From Tissierellia bacterium (GTDB lineage: Bacteria > Bacillota > Clostridia > Tissierellales > Tepidimicrobiaceae): 12,575 nt of DNA. Made by a program: the position numbers and the translations under genes. Under the pieces are notes generated by a model. That model saw only the letters and a program-made list of their open reading frames with translations, did not search any database and had not been told where the DNA came from. This document shows, one piece after another, positions 1 through 6,745 of this stretch. Every line of letters begins with the position of its first letter. Positions within the stretch are counted from its first letter, which is position 1. The stretch covers positions 1 through 12,575 of the forward strand of contig JAAYRM010000075.1 of assembly GCA_012518745.1 (NCBI GenBank), in the 5' to 3' direction.

Positions 1-1239
1 GATCATGAGATAGAGGAAGCTAATTCTGGCAGTGATGAAGCGAAATTTGGTGTGCTTGTATTGGATATCAACGAATTTAGAGAAATCAACGAAGCCCTAG
101 GCTATGTAGCGGGGGATGAGGTATTGAGGGAATTTGGCCGGAGACTGACGGATAGCGTATACGGAAATGATATGATTGCAAGATATGAAAAGGATCAATT
201 TGCCATATTGGTACCCGATATAGGGGGCTTAGAGGAATTAAGGGTTAAGATTAATATAATATTGGACAACCTCAGTACATCCTTTATTATAGATGATAAT
301 GAATTCCGGATTACAACTAGCATAGGAGTTTCCATATATCCAGATGATGGCAGGGAATCTACGGATTTGGTAAGAAAGGCAAATATTGCTATGCAGAAAT
401 CGAAGGGTCTGGGGATGAACGAATCCATTATATATAAAAAATCCTTGGATATTAAAACTCGGGAATACTTTTGGATGAAAAATGATCTGTCAAAGGCGAT
501 TTCTAAGGAGGAATTATTTTTAAATTATCAGCCTATATACGATATGAATGAAAAGGAATTGGTTGGGGTTGAGGTTTTGCTCAGATGGGATAACGATGAA
601 AGGGGAATTATATTACCATCTGAATTCATACCGTTGGCAGAGAGAGCTGGCCTTATACATTCAATAGGGGATTGGGTTCTGTTGAATGCTTGCAAGCAGA
701 ACAGAAGATGGCAGGAACAGGGATATAGGCCCATCTATATATCGGTCAATATATCAATTCTTCAATTGGAACAACCCAGTTTTGACAAGATAGTAAAGAG
801 GATACTAAAGTAGTCGAGGTTAGATCCAAAGTATCTTCATCTAGAGATCACCGAAACACTTTTCACCCAAAACTATCGGATGATAAATGAAACCATAGGG
901 AGATTAAGTAGATTGGGGGTTAAGCTGTCAATAGATGATTTTGGGACGGGATATTCCTCATTGAGCCAGCTATGTCAGTTCAATATACATAATCTTAAAA
1001 TCGATAGAAGCTTTATCGCAGGGGTTGATAAAGATATAAATAAGGGAAAAATTGTAAAGGCAGTGATATCGTTAGCGAATAGCTTGAACGTAGGATTAAT
1101 TGCAGAGGGGGTGGAGACTAGAGAACAGTTGAATTTCCTTAGGGAAAACGAATGCACCACGGTCCAGGGCTATTTATTTAGCAGGCCTGTGGGAATAGAA
1201 AAGATAGAAAAGATGTTAGTAAAGCATGAGGGGGATTAA
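1..1239 (+). pseudogene. GGDEF-EAL (c-di-GMP) protein, 5' partial, interrupted by an in-frame TAG
   Basis: The open frame starts at base 1, so the gene begins upstream of the window; the GTG at 52 is an internal Val codon. The first part is a GGDEF domain (family-typical pattern around DINEFREIN and AGDEVL), but the signature GGDEF reads EKDQF (187-201), so cyclase activity is unlikely. An EAL phosphodiesterase domain follows: EVL in place of EAL (571-579), N in VNISILQL, LEITET (841-858), DDFGTGYSSL (934 onward), KIDRSF, EGVET (1105-1119) and QGY (1165-1173). Most of the metal-binding and catalytic set is therefore present. A TAG at 811-813 splits the EAL domain between the Asn-containing strand and LEITET. 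The frame is unchanged on both sides and homology resumes at once (LDPKYL), so this is a point nonsense change, one base from CAG, GAG or AAG, and not a frameshift. The downstream ATG at 880 has no convincing Shine-Dalgarno. TAG is the normal stop of other genes here, so recoding is unlikely. Sequencing error cannot be excluded. Confidence 0.87.
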
Positions 1240-1333
1240 GATGGTTGGGGAACCCAGATGCGTACCTTGGAAATGATAGTGCTAAGTGAGGATATTCAAA
1301 GCATGGATTGGGAGGTTCAACGGGCAGCATTGA

Positions 1334-1417
1334 ATGTACATGCAGATAGCAGGGGCTAGTGAGGGATTAGCAGGCTTGGCTCAGGATTTACAATCCATCA
1401 ATTATAGGCACGGGTAA
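1334..1417 (+). pseudogene. possible remnant of a methyl-accepting chemotaxis protein C-terminus
   Basis: This short frame encodes 27 residues ending in a TAA. The stretch QIAGASEGLAGLAQDLQSI resembles the extreme C-terminus of many methyl-accepting chemotaxis receptors, where an 'EEIAASSEELAxLAxELQxxVxxF' pattern precedes the end of the protein. An in-frame TGA lies directly upstream (1331-1333). The preceding ~90 bases have no continuous frame that extends the similarity, so if this is a receptor it is only a degraded tail. It lies between the interrupted GGDEF-EAL gene and a strong terminator, and may be the end of a gene that once closed the same transcription unit. The call rests on pattern memory over a short stretch and chance similarity is possible. 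Confidence 0.33.
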
Positions 1418-1427
1418 AAATGTAATA

Positions 1428-1473
1428 AAAAGGCCCTAATATTTGAAGCCGAAATCAAATATTAGGGCCTTTT
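1428..1473. terminator. bidirectional rho-independent terminator, perfect 19-bp stem
   Basis: The arms at 1428-1446 and 1455-1473 are exact reverse complements (19 bp) around an 8-base loop, AGCCGAAA. The stem starts with A4 and ends with T4, so each strand has a U-run after the GC core. It lies between the plus-strand GGDEF-EAL region and the 3' end of the minus-strand RIC-like gene (stop at 1483-1485), so it can serve both converging units. Confidence 0.88.
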
Positions 1474-1482
1474 GGGTATTCA

Positions 1483-1983
1483 TCAATATCGATCTAGTTC
1501 CTCTTTTAACCTAGGAAATAGTACATCCTCTTCAAGCGATATCTTTTTTAAGATATTGGATTCAAATTCCGCCAATTTTTCATAGGTATTATCATATGTT
1601 ACGCATCCATCTTCTGGGGCGGTATATCCATCCGTTATATTGTTTAGTTCATTTAACAGCTCCTTGGTTTCATCAATTAATGGCAGTATATTCTCTATAG
1701 TCTCGAGCATTTCATCGAGGAGTTCCTTAGAAGGTTTTTTGGTATACATCTTGATTAAAGGAAATATGCCAATCTGTTCCTTAAATATTTGTTGAATTAA
1801 ATCGACTTGTATAATATGATATAATCTATGAACCATTGATAATTCTCTGTGTTCAGATTCATGCACCTTCAGGATCAAAGTCGTAAGTCTACTTAATTCC
1901 GGCATTATCCCTTCTAAATACTTATTATGTTCTTTTTCGATATAATCGACCAAATCGATAGATGATATATTTTCCCAATCCAT
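1483..1983 (-). CDS. RIC/YtfE-like hemerythrin-fold protein with depleted iron ligands
   Basis: The protein is 166 residues from the preferred ATG at 1983. The ATG at 1989 directly abuts the Shine-Dalgarno GGAGGG (1990-1995), whereas the ATG at 1983 sits six bases from it. Numbering below counts from the 1989 ATG. The fold is that of the iron-sulfur-cluster repair di-iron family (RIC, YtfE, ScdA): an opening helix with H21, VHESEH (H43, H47), the GYTAPE motif (121-126), and a final LEEDVLFPRL helix. The N-terminal DUF542/ScdA_N domain of full-length members (about 220 residues) is absent. Aligning by motif, E71 and E153 match the carboxylate ligands, but three His positions are changed: the HMxKEE His is Q67, the HDE His is I105, and the His of HxHLE is K149. 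A classical di-iron centre is therefore doubtful. RIC proteins respond to nitrosative and oxidative damage; here the role may be altered. The gene faces a divergent MATE gene. Confidence 0.72.
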   Translation of the reverse strand: MDWENISSIDLVDYIEKEHNKYLEGIMPELSRLTTLILKVHESEHRELSMVHRLYHIIQVDLIQQIFKEQIGIFPLIKMYTKKPSKELLDEMLETIENILPLIDETKELLNELNNITDGYTAPEDGCVTYDNTYEKLAEFESNILKKISLEEDVLFPRLKEELDRY

Positions 1984-2014
1984 ATCCATCCCTCCATATC
2001 ATTTGATTATATTG

Positions 2015-2056
2015 ATTATACCAGAACCTATAATTAAAAACCTTGATCTATGTCAA
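2015..2056 (-). promoter_or_regulatory. promoter of the RIC-like gene with Fnr/Crp-type operator at -41.5
   Basis: Read on the minus strand, an extended -10 TGGTATAAT lies at 2023-2015, predicting a start near 2008. The -35 position (AAGGTT) is poor, which suggests activator dependence. The palindrome TTGACATAGATCAA (2056-2043; plus strand TTGATCTATGTCAA) fits the Crp/Fnr-family pattern TTGA-N6-TCAA. Its centre, 2049.5, is exactly 41.5 bp upstream of the predicted start, the usual class II activator position. In several anaerobes Crp/Fnr regulators such as HcpR control nitrosative-stress genes, which would suit a RIC relative; which regulator acts here is inference. An alternative reading is TTGACA as -35 with TTATAG 17 bp downstream. 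Confidence 0.6.
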
Positions 2057-2163
2057 ATTTATCTGGGTATCTATCCATAGAATAAAAGATATGATAACAT
2101 TATTGATACTGACGAAATTGATACTGATGAAGACAATACCATAAACTCAACTGGGGGAATAGA

Positions 2164-3525
2164 ATGAAAAATTTTTGGAATGATAGGGCCTTTTTTAAGG
2201 CCATGCTCTCTATAGCATTGCCTATTACAATACAGAATTTGATTGCATCATCCGTAAATATGCTGGATACCTTGATGATCACTAGCTTGGGACAGGGGAG
2301 TTTAGCAGCAGTGGGGCTTGCAAATCAGGTGTTCTTTTTTTATGGGGTAACGGTTTTCGGTATATCAACCGGCTCAGCCATCTTTATAGCCCAATTCTGG
2401 GGCAATAGGGATAAACAGAATATCAAAAGAGTGTTGGGTTTATCCCTGACATTGAGTAGCCTATTGGGAATATTGTTTACCCTGGCAGCATTATTCATTC
2501 CGGAATACTTGATGAAAATATTTAGCAAGGATCCGGAAGTAATTGCCATAGGTGTGAAGTATCTTAAAACCGTATCGGTCAGCTATATAATTACCGGAAT
2601 AAGCTTCTCATACGCTGTCGCATCTCGAAGTGTAGGGGAGGCTAGAATGCCGGTGATGGCGAGCTTCGTCTCCCTTATAATAAATGGGGTGCTTAACTAT
2701 CTATTGATATTTGGGAAGTTTGGATTTCCTAGATTGGGAGTAGCAGGGGCGGCCTATGCAACCCTGATAGCTAGGGTAGCAGAGCTACTTATAATATTAC
2801 ACTTTGTATATTCTAGTAGGGGGCCATTAGCTGCAAACATTAGGGAGATGACCGATTGGAATGAAAACCTCATAAGGAGATATTTTAGAACCGCTACTCC
2901 GGTTATATTCAACGAGGTATTCTGGTCATTGGGTACCGTACTATATTCGATAGCCTATGCTAAGATAGGGACTGAAGCTGCAGCGGCGGTACAGATTTTA
3001 AATGTTGTTCAAAATATATTCATGGTAATAACCAGAGGTATGGGAAATGCATGTACAGTGCTGGTTGGAAATAAGATAGGGGCAGGGGAAGAAGATACGG
3101 CCATCCAATATGCCAATAGATTCCTGATACTATCCATTGGAGTAGGATTATTTTTAGGCGCGGGGATATTCCTATCATCGGATTTAATCCTCAAGGCATT
3201 TAGAAATTTAACACCGGAATTATATGATACATCTAAGAAGCTTCTCATAGTATTAGCCATATTTTTCACAATAAAGGTCTATAATGGCACGATGATAGTC
3301 GGAGTATTAAGAGGTGGAGGTGATACTAGGTTTTCTATGATATTGGACATGGTGGGGGTATGGTTTATAGGGGTTCCACTTGCATTCATAGGAGCCCTAG
3401 TCCTTAAATTCCCCATATATTATGTAACCCCTATGGTATATATGGAAGAAATAGTAAAAGCCATCATGGGGACGCCTAGAGTTATCTCGAGAAAATGGGT
3501 CACAAACCTTATCGAGGATATATAG
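2164..3525 (+). CDS. MATE-family efflux transporter
   Basis: This 453-residue integral membrane protein has the length and two-bundle layout of MATE (multidrug and toxic compound extrusion) antiporters, which export organic cations and similar compounds using a Na+ or H+ gradient. The first half starts with a helix containing ALPITIQNL and NMLDTLMI, where this family has its conserved P and the 'VDTxMVG' pattern. It continues with AAVGLANQV and AIFIAQFWGN. The second half repeats the pattern (TPVIFNEVFW, AAAAVQILN, GMGNACTVLVGNKIGAG). LRGGGDTRF (382-390) matches the conserved loop of the C-terminal bundle. About twelve hydrophobic segments are visible. A Shine-Dalgarno GGGGGA lies five bases before the ATG. 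The gene is divergent from the RIC-like gene, and the Fnr-type site between them could in principle affect both. The substrate cannot be read from the sequence. Confidence 0.93.
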   Translation: MKNFWNDRAFFKAMLSIALPITIQNLIASSVNMLDTLMITSLGQGSLAAVGLANQVFFFYGVTVFGISTGSAIFIAQFWGNRDKQNIKRVLGLSLTLSSLLGILFTLAALFIPEYLMKIFSKDPEVIAIGVKYLKTVSVSYIITGISFSYAVASRSVGEARMPVMASFVSLIINGVLNYLLIFGKFGFPRLGVAGAAYATLIARVAELLIILHFVYSSRGPLAANIREMTDWNENLIRRYFRTATPVIFNEVFWSLGTVLYSIAYAKIGTEAAAAVQILNVVQNIFMVITRGMGNACTVLVGNKIGAGEEDTAIQYANRFLILSIGVGLFLGAGIFLSSDLILKAFRNLTPELYDTSKKLLIVLAIFFTIKVYNGTMIVGVLRGGGDTRFSMILDMVGVWFIGVPLAFIGALVLKFPIYYVTPMVYMEEIVKAIMGTPRVISRKWVTNLIEDI

Positions 3526-3569
3526 GTAAAAAGATTTGGGGCTGATGCTTAATTATATTGCATTACTGA

Positions 3570-3621
3570 AAACCTTGTGATAAAATTAACCATATAAAGA
3601 TTAGTTTTATTGCTAAGGTTT
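3570..3621. repeat. imperfect two-part inverted repeat downstream of the MATE gene
   Basis: An outer stem AAACCTT/AAGGTTT (3570-3576 with 3615-3621) encloses an inner 10-bp stem (3580-3589 with 3601-3610, one G-U pair) and an 11-base loop. Small internal loops separate the two stems. The element sits between the MATE stop and the promoter of the next operon. It is AT-rich and has no U-tract on the plus strand, so it is a weak candidate for an ordinary terminator. It may be a transcript 3' end structure. Confidence 0.38.
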
Positions 3622-3644
3622 ATGAATCGTCTTAGGGGCAAGAT

Positions 3645-3672
3645 TTGATAATAATTAGAATTGTTATATAAT
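3645..3672 (+). promoter_or_regulatory. sigma-A-type promoter of the nfnAB-like operon
   Basis: TTGATA (3645-3650) and TATAAT (3667-3672) are separated by 16 bp, close to the vegetative consensus. The predicted start is near 3679, giving a leader of about 30 bases with a strong Shine-Dalgarno, AAAGGGGGAG (3692-3701). No complete Rex palindrome was recognised, although Rex control of redox genes is common in Clostridia. Confidence 0.65.
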
Positions 3673-3707
3673 TATGTAAGAATATTAAAGTAAAGGGGGA
3701 GTTGCAG

Positions 3708-4580
3708 TTGTATAAGATTGTGAGGAAAAGAGCACTTGCATCAAATATCTTTGAAGCAGATGTACTAGCACCAAGAGTAGCACACTCCGCTCAACCGGGT
3801 CAATTTGTAATTATAGTGCCCGATGAGACAGGAGAAAGGATTCCTTTAACTATTTGTGATTATGACAAGGAAGAGGGGACCGTAAATATAGTAATTCAGC
3901 GCATGGGTTGTTCAACCAAGAAGATAGATGGCCTCGAAGAAGGGGATTATCTGAAGGATTTTGTAGGCCCTCTTGGACGTCCATCGGATTTTGTCAACGA
4001 AGATATAGAGGAGTTGAAAAAGAAGAAGATCCTATTTATAGCGGGTGGGGTTGGAACGGCACCTGTATATCCCCAGGCCAAATGGCTTCATGAACGTGGC
4101 GTAGGTGTAGATATTATACTTGGGGCACAGACCAAGGATTTAGTAATACTTGAAGATAAGCTGGGTTCCGTGGCGGAAAATCTATATGTCTGTACGGATG
4201 ACGGAAGTTATGGTTTCCATGGCATGGTAACCAATATGCTAGAGGAACTGGTGAGCAATAGAGGAAAGCATTATGATTTAGCCATATCTATAGGGCCTAT
4301 GATAATGATGAAATTCGTAGCCTTGATGACCGAGAAGCTCGGCATAAAGACCGTTGTAAGCCTTAACCCAATTATGGTAGACGGGACAGGCATGTGTGGT
4401 GCATGTAGGGTAACCGTTGGAAATGAAACCAAATTTGCATGTGTAGACGGACCCGAATTTGATGGACATCTTGTGGACTTTGATGAGGCCTTAAGAAGGC
4501 AAACTCAATATAAGCCGGAAGAATCGAAGGTTGATGAAAGATTTCAAGAAGAATGTAGAGCAGAGGGAGGCGCTGAATAA
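3708..4580 (+). CDS. nfnA: NfnA/SudB-type FAD- and [2Fe-2S]-containing NAD(P)H oxidoreductase subunit
   Basis: The product is 290 residues from TTG 3708. An upstream in-frame TTG at 3702 touches the Shine-Dalgarno (3692-3701), whereas 3708 is six bases away and gives the family-typical start MYKIV. Like dihydroorotate dehydrogenase electron-transfer subunits (PyrK) and NfnA, it has an N-terminal FAD-binding barrel (PGQFVI, then RIPLTI), an NAD-binding half with IAGGVGTAPVYPQ, and a C-terminal [2Fe-2S] site with C230, C233 and C245. D225 just upstream (VDGTGMCGAC) is the Asp described as the fourth ligand in NfnA. The NfnAB complex is cytoplasmic and couples NADH and reduced ferredoxin to NADP+ reduction by flavin-based electron bifurcation. 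The closely related Sud complex has been described as sulfide dehydrogenase. The stop overlaps the next start by one base (TAATG), so the two subunits are translationally coupled. Nfn and Sud cannot be told apart from sequence reading alone. Confidence 0.86.
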   Translation: MYKIVRKRALASNIFEADVLAPRVAHSAQPGQFVIIVPDETGERIPLTICDYDKEEGTVNIVIQRMGCSTKKIDGLEEGDYLKDFVGPLGRPSDFVNEDIEELKKKKILFIAGGVGTAPVYPQAKWLHERGVGVDIILGAQTKDLVILEDKLGSVAENLYVCTDDGSYGFHGMVTNMLEELVSNRGKHYDLAISIGPMIMMKFVALMTEKLGIKTVVSLNPIMVDGTGMCGACRVTVGNETKFACVDGPEFDGHLVDFDEALRRQTQYKPEESKVDERFQEECRAEGGAE

Positions 4581-5989
4581 TGAGTAGGAGTAAATTTGAA
4601 AGAGTACCCATTGCTGAGCAGGATCCCAAGGTTAGGGCAACCAATTTTGATGAGGTCTGCCTAGGTTATACCGAGGAAGAGGCTATAGAAGAGGCTAAAA
4701 GATGTATACAATGTAAGCATCATCCCTGTATAGCGGGCTGCCCAGTAGATATTGATATTCCAAGGTTCATTCATCATATAGCAGAGGGCGAGTTCGAGGA
4801 AGCGGCCCATGTTCTTGCGGAATATACTGCGCTTCCTGCGGTATGCGGAAGGGTTTGTCCTCAAGAGGATCAATGTGAGGTAGTATGTGTTAGAGGTATT
4901 AGAGGAGATGCCGTAGCCATTGGAAAGCTTGAAAGGTTCGCCGCGGATTGGGCTAAGGCAAATAATGTTGAGCTAGGGAAAACTAAGGAAAAGAATGGAT
5001 TTAAGGTAGCGGTTATCGGTTCAGGACCTGCGGGGGTTACCTGTGCTGGTGAGCTAGCGAAGGAAGGATACGAAGTAACAATATTTGAGGCGCTTCATGA
5101 GCCAGGTGGGGTTCTGGTATATGGAATTCCAGAATTCAGGCTTCCTACTGATGAGGTTGTAATGCATGAAATAGGCAATCTAAAGAAACTAGGGGTAAAG
5201 ATAGAGACGAATGTCGTAGTGGGTAAGACCATAACGGTAGATGAACTATTAAATGATGAAGGGTTCCATGCCGTATTCATAGGTTCAGGGGCTGGACTAC
5301 CTATATTTATGGGAATACCAGGGGAAAATCTAAATGGAGTATTCTCAGCTAATGAATATTTGACAAGGAATAACCTCATGAAGGCATTCAGGGATGATCA
5401 TGATACTCCTATCAAAGCTGGGGATAAGGTAGCAGTCATAGGTGGAGGAAACGTCGCAATGGACGCTGCCAGAACCGCATTGAGACTTGGTGCGGAAACA
5501 TGGATTGTCTACCGAAGGACTGAAAAGGAATTACCAGCTAGGGTAGAAGAGGTACATCATGCCATGGCTGAGGGAATAAAGTTTGAATTCTTGACAAGCC
5601 CCGTAGAGGTATTGGGCAACGAAGATGGCTGGGTAAGGGCTATCCGATGTCAAAGGATGGAATTAGGGGAACCGGATGAATCGGGAAGAAGGAGACCCCT
5701 GCCAATTGAAGGCTCTGAGTTTGAATTCGATGTAGATACGGTAATAATGGCCTTAGGCACATCACCTAATCCATTAATCCCATCCACTACTGAGGGCCTA
5801 GATGTAAACAAATGGCAATGTATCGTAGCTGATGAAAAGGGTCAAACTTCCAAGGAAGGCGTCTTTGCCGGCGGAGATGTTGTAACGGGTTCTGCAACAG
5901 TAATCCTGGCAATGGGGGCAGGCAAGGAAGCAGCTGCTGGAATCGATAAGTATATAAAGGAAAAGTATGGCGAAAAAAGCCTTGCATAG
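4580..5989 (+). CDS. nfnB: NfnB / glutamate synthase small-subunit-like NADPH oxidoreductase
   Basis: The product has 469 residues and the GltD/NfnB/SudA layout. The N-terminal helical domain carries two iron-sulfur cluster motifs: C42, C45, C50, C54 (CIQCKHHPC then GCP) and C89, C93, C99, C103. An FAD Rossmann motif follows at G147-x-G149-x-x-G152 with the EPGGVLVYGIPEFRLP loop. A second nucleotide site for NADPH starts at G288 (VIGGGNVAMDAART). The closing FAD motif is GVFAGGDVVTG. It is a frequent misannotation as 'glutamate synthase (NADPH) small chain', but no GltB large subunit is adjacent and the upstream partner is NfnA-like, so an NfnAB/SudAB complex supplying or consuming NADPH is more likely. 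The start overlaps the nfnA stop by one base and has AGAGGGAGG upstream. A hairpin terminator follows 12 bases after the stop. Confidence 0.88.
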   Translation: MSRSKFERVPIAEQDPKVRATNFDEVCLGYTEEEAIEEAKRCIQCKHHPCIAGCPVDIDIPRFIHHIAEGEFEEAAHVLAEYTALPAVCGRVCPQEDQCEVVCVRGIRGDAVAIGKLERFAADWAKANNVELGKTKEKNGFKVAVIGSGPAGVTCAGELAKEGYEVTIFEALHEPGGVLVYGIPEFRLPTDEVVMHEIGNLKKLGVKIETNVVVGKTITVDELLNDEGFHAVFIGSGAGLPIFMGIPGENLNGVFSANEYLTRNNLMKAFRDDHDTPIKAGDKVAVIGGGNVAMDAARTALRLGAETWIVYRRTEKELPARVEEVHHAMAEGIKFEFLTSPVEVLGNEDGWVRAIRCQRMELGEPDESGRRRPLPIEGSEFEFDVDTVIMALGTSPNPLIPSTTEGLDVNKWQCIVADEKGQTSKEGVFAGGDVVTGSATVILAMGAGKEAAAGIDKYIKEKYGEKSLA

Positions 5990-6000
5990 TATATAATAAG

Positions 6001-6039
6001 AAAAGGATTACGAACCGTTTAGGTTTGTAATCCTTTTTT
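6001..6039. terminator. bidirectional rho-independent terminator after nfnB
   Basis: A 16-bp stem pairs 6001-6016 with 6022-6037 (AAAAGGATTACGAACC with GGTTTGTAATCCTTTT, one G-U pair) around the loop GTTTA. T6 follows the stem on the plus strand, and the A4 at the left foot gives a U-run on the minus strand. It sits between nfnB and the converging cis-prenyltransferase gene (stop at 6042-6044) and can end both. Confidence 0.9.
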
Positions 6040-6041
6040 AA

Positions 6042-6686
6042 TTATCCACCTAGGGTTATGTCCTGTTTATCATACCATTTCAACGCCCTATAGAAATGTT
6101 CTTCTTGGAAATCAGGCCAGAGTTCATCTATTATATAGAAATCCGAATAGACGGATTGTAGAGGAAGGAAACCACTTAATCTTCTCATTCCACCCCAACG
6201 GATTATAAGATCTACCCTAGAGATTCCTCTCGATTTTATCAGATCAGTGATCATGGGCTCCCTTTCATCTAGGCTTAAATAATCCCTTAGATCCCATTGC
6301 CAACCATAGTTGACCAAGAAATTGACCTTTATTCCTCCATTGCCAAATACTTGGCGCCTGATGGTAAATGGAATCAAGGATTTCGGAAATGTAGGCGATT
6401 GGGTATCTCCTACAACCAATAGGGATGCATCTTCCTTCGCTAGCATCTTAACGGAATCCACGCAGGCCTGGGTAAAAGCTAATCTCTGAATTTTAGGTCG
6501 CTTTGTATTATCCGCCGTAAACCCATAATAGGTCAATTCCTCTACGCCTTCTTTTTGGCATAGTTTAAACAATTCCAACCCCGGACTCAACCCCTCTTGA
6601 TAGCCCTGTTCCTTATCCAATCCATGTTTTATGGCCCATCTTCTATTGCCATCCGGAATTACTCCTATATGCTTCGGTATCCTCAT
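6042..6686 (-). CDS. divergent cis-prenyltransferase (undecaprenyl diphosphate synthase family)
   Basis: The protein has 214 residues, shorter than the usual ~245 of UppS. Family landmarks are HIGVIPDGNRRWA (6-18; UppS has MDGNGRWA, and D12 is the catalytic Asp), YGFTADNTKRP (54-64; UppS AFSTENWxRP), FLVNYG (123-128), DLIIRWGGMRRLSGFL (159-174) and YSDFYIIDELWPDF (180-193). The UppS motif RTGGE reads RWGGM: the Glu that helps bind Mg2+ in classical enzymes is M167. The fold and active-site Asp are conserved, but metal binding, chain length or substrate may differ. It does not lie in the usual frr-uppS-cdsA-dxr order, so it is probably a second paralogue beside a housekeeping uppS. Family enzymes condense isopentenyl diphosphate with an allylic diphosphate in cis. 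AGGGAGG stands seven bases before the ATG. It follows the pspC-like gene by 59 bases and probably shares its transcript. Confidence 0.78.
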   Translation of the reverse strand: MRIPKHIGVIPDGNRRWAIKHGLDKEQGYQEGLSPGLELFKLCQKEGVEELTYYGFTADNTKRPKIQRLAFTQACVDSVKMLAKEDASLLVVGDTQSPTFPKSLIPFTIRRQVFGNGGIKVNFLVNYGWQWDLRDYLSLDEREPMITDLIKSRGISRVDLIIRWGGMRRLSGFLPLQSVYSDFYIIDELWPDFQEEHFYRALKWYDKQDITLGG

Positions 6687-6745
6687 CGCTATTCCTCCCT
6701 ACAGAATATATTCATATTGTTTCCAGATGGATGGAAAAGATACTA

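Noticed and set aside
811..813. TAG as a recoded sense codon (pyrrolysine or suppressor)
   Set aside because: TAG is the ordinary terminator of the MATE, NfnB-like and FHA genes here, and the site is not a known pyrrolysine context. A plain nonsense change is simpler.
880..1239. Independent short EAL protein starting at ATG 880
   Set aside because: No convincing Shine-Dalgarno lies before the ATG, the frame matches the upstream part exactly, and the EAL domain would lack its first strands and key Glu.
3661..3680. Rex operator near the nfnAB promoter (TTGTTA half site)
   Set aside because: Only one half of the palindrome is present; the second half is absent.
4580..5989. True glutamate synthase small subunit (GltD)
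   Set aside because: No GltB-type gene is adjacent, and the coupled upstream partner is an NfnA/PyrK-like subunit.
6720..6737. Small inverted repeat TTTCCA-N6-TGGAAA between the pspC-like and prenyltransferase genes
   Set aside because: The six-base arms are short, there is no U-run, and nothing else supports a terminator or operator there.
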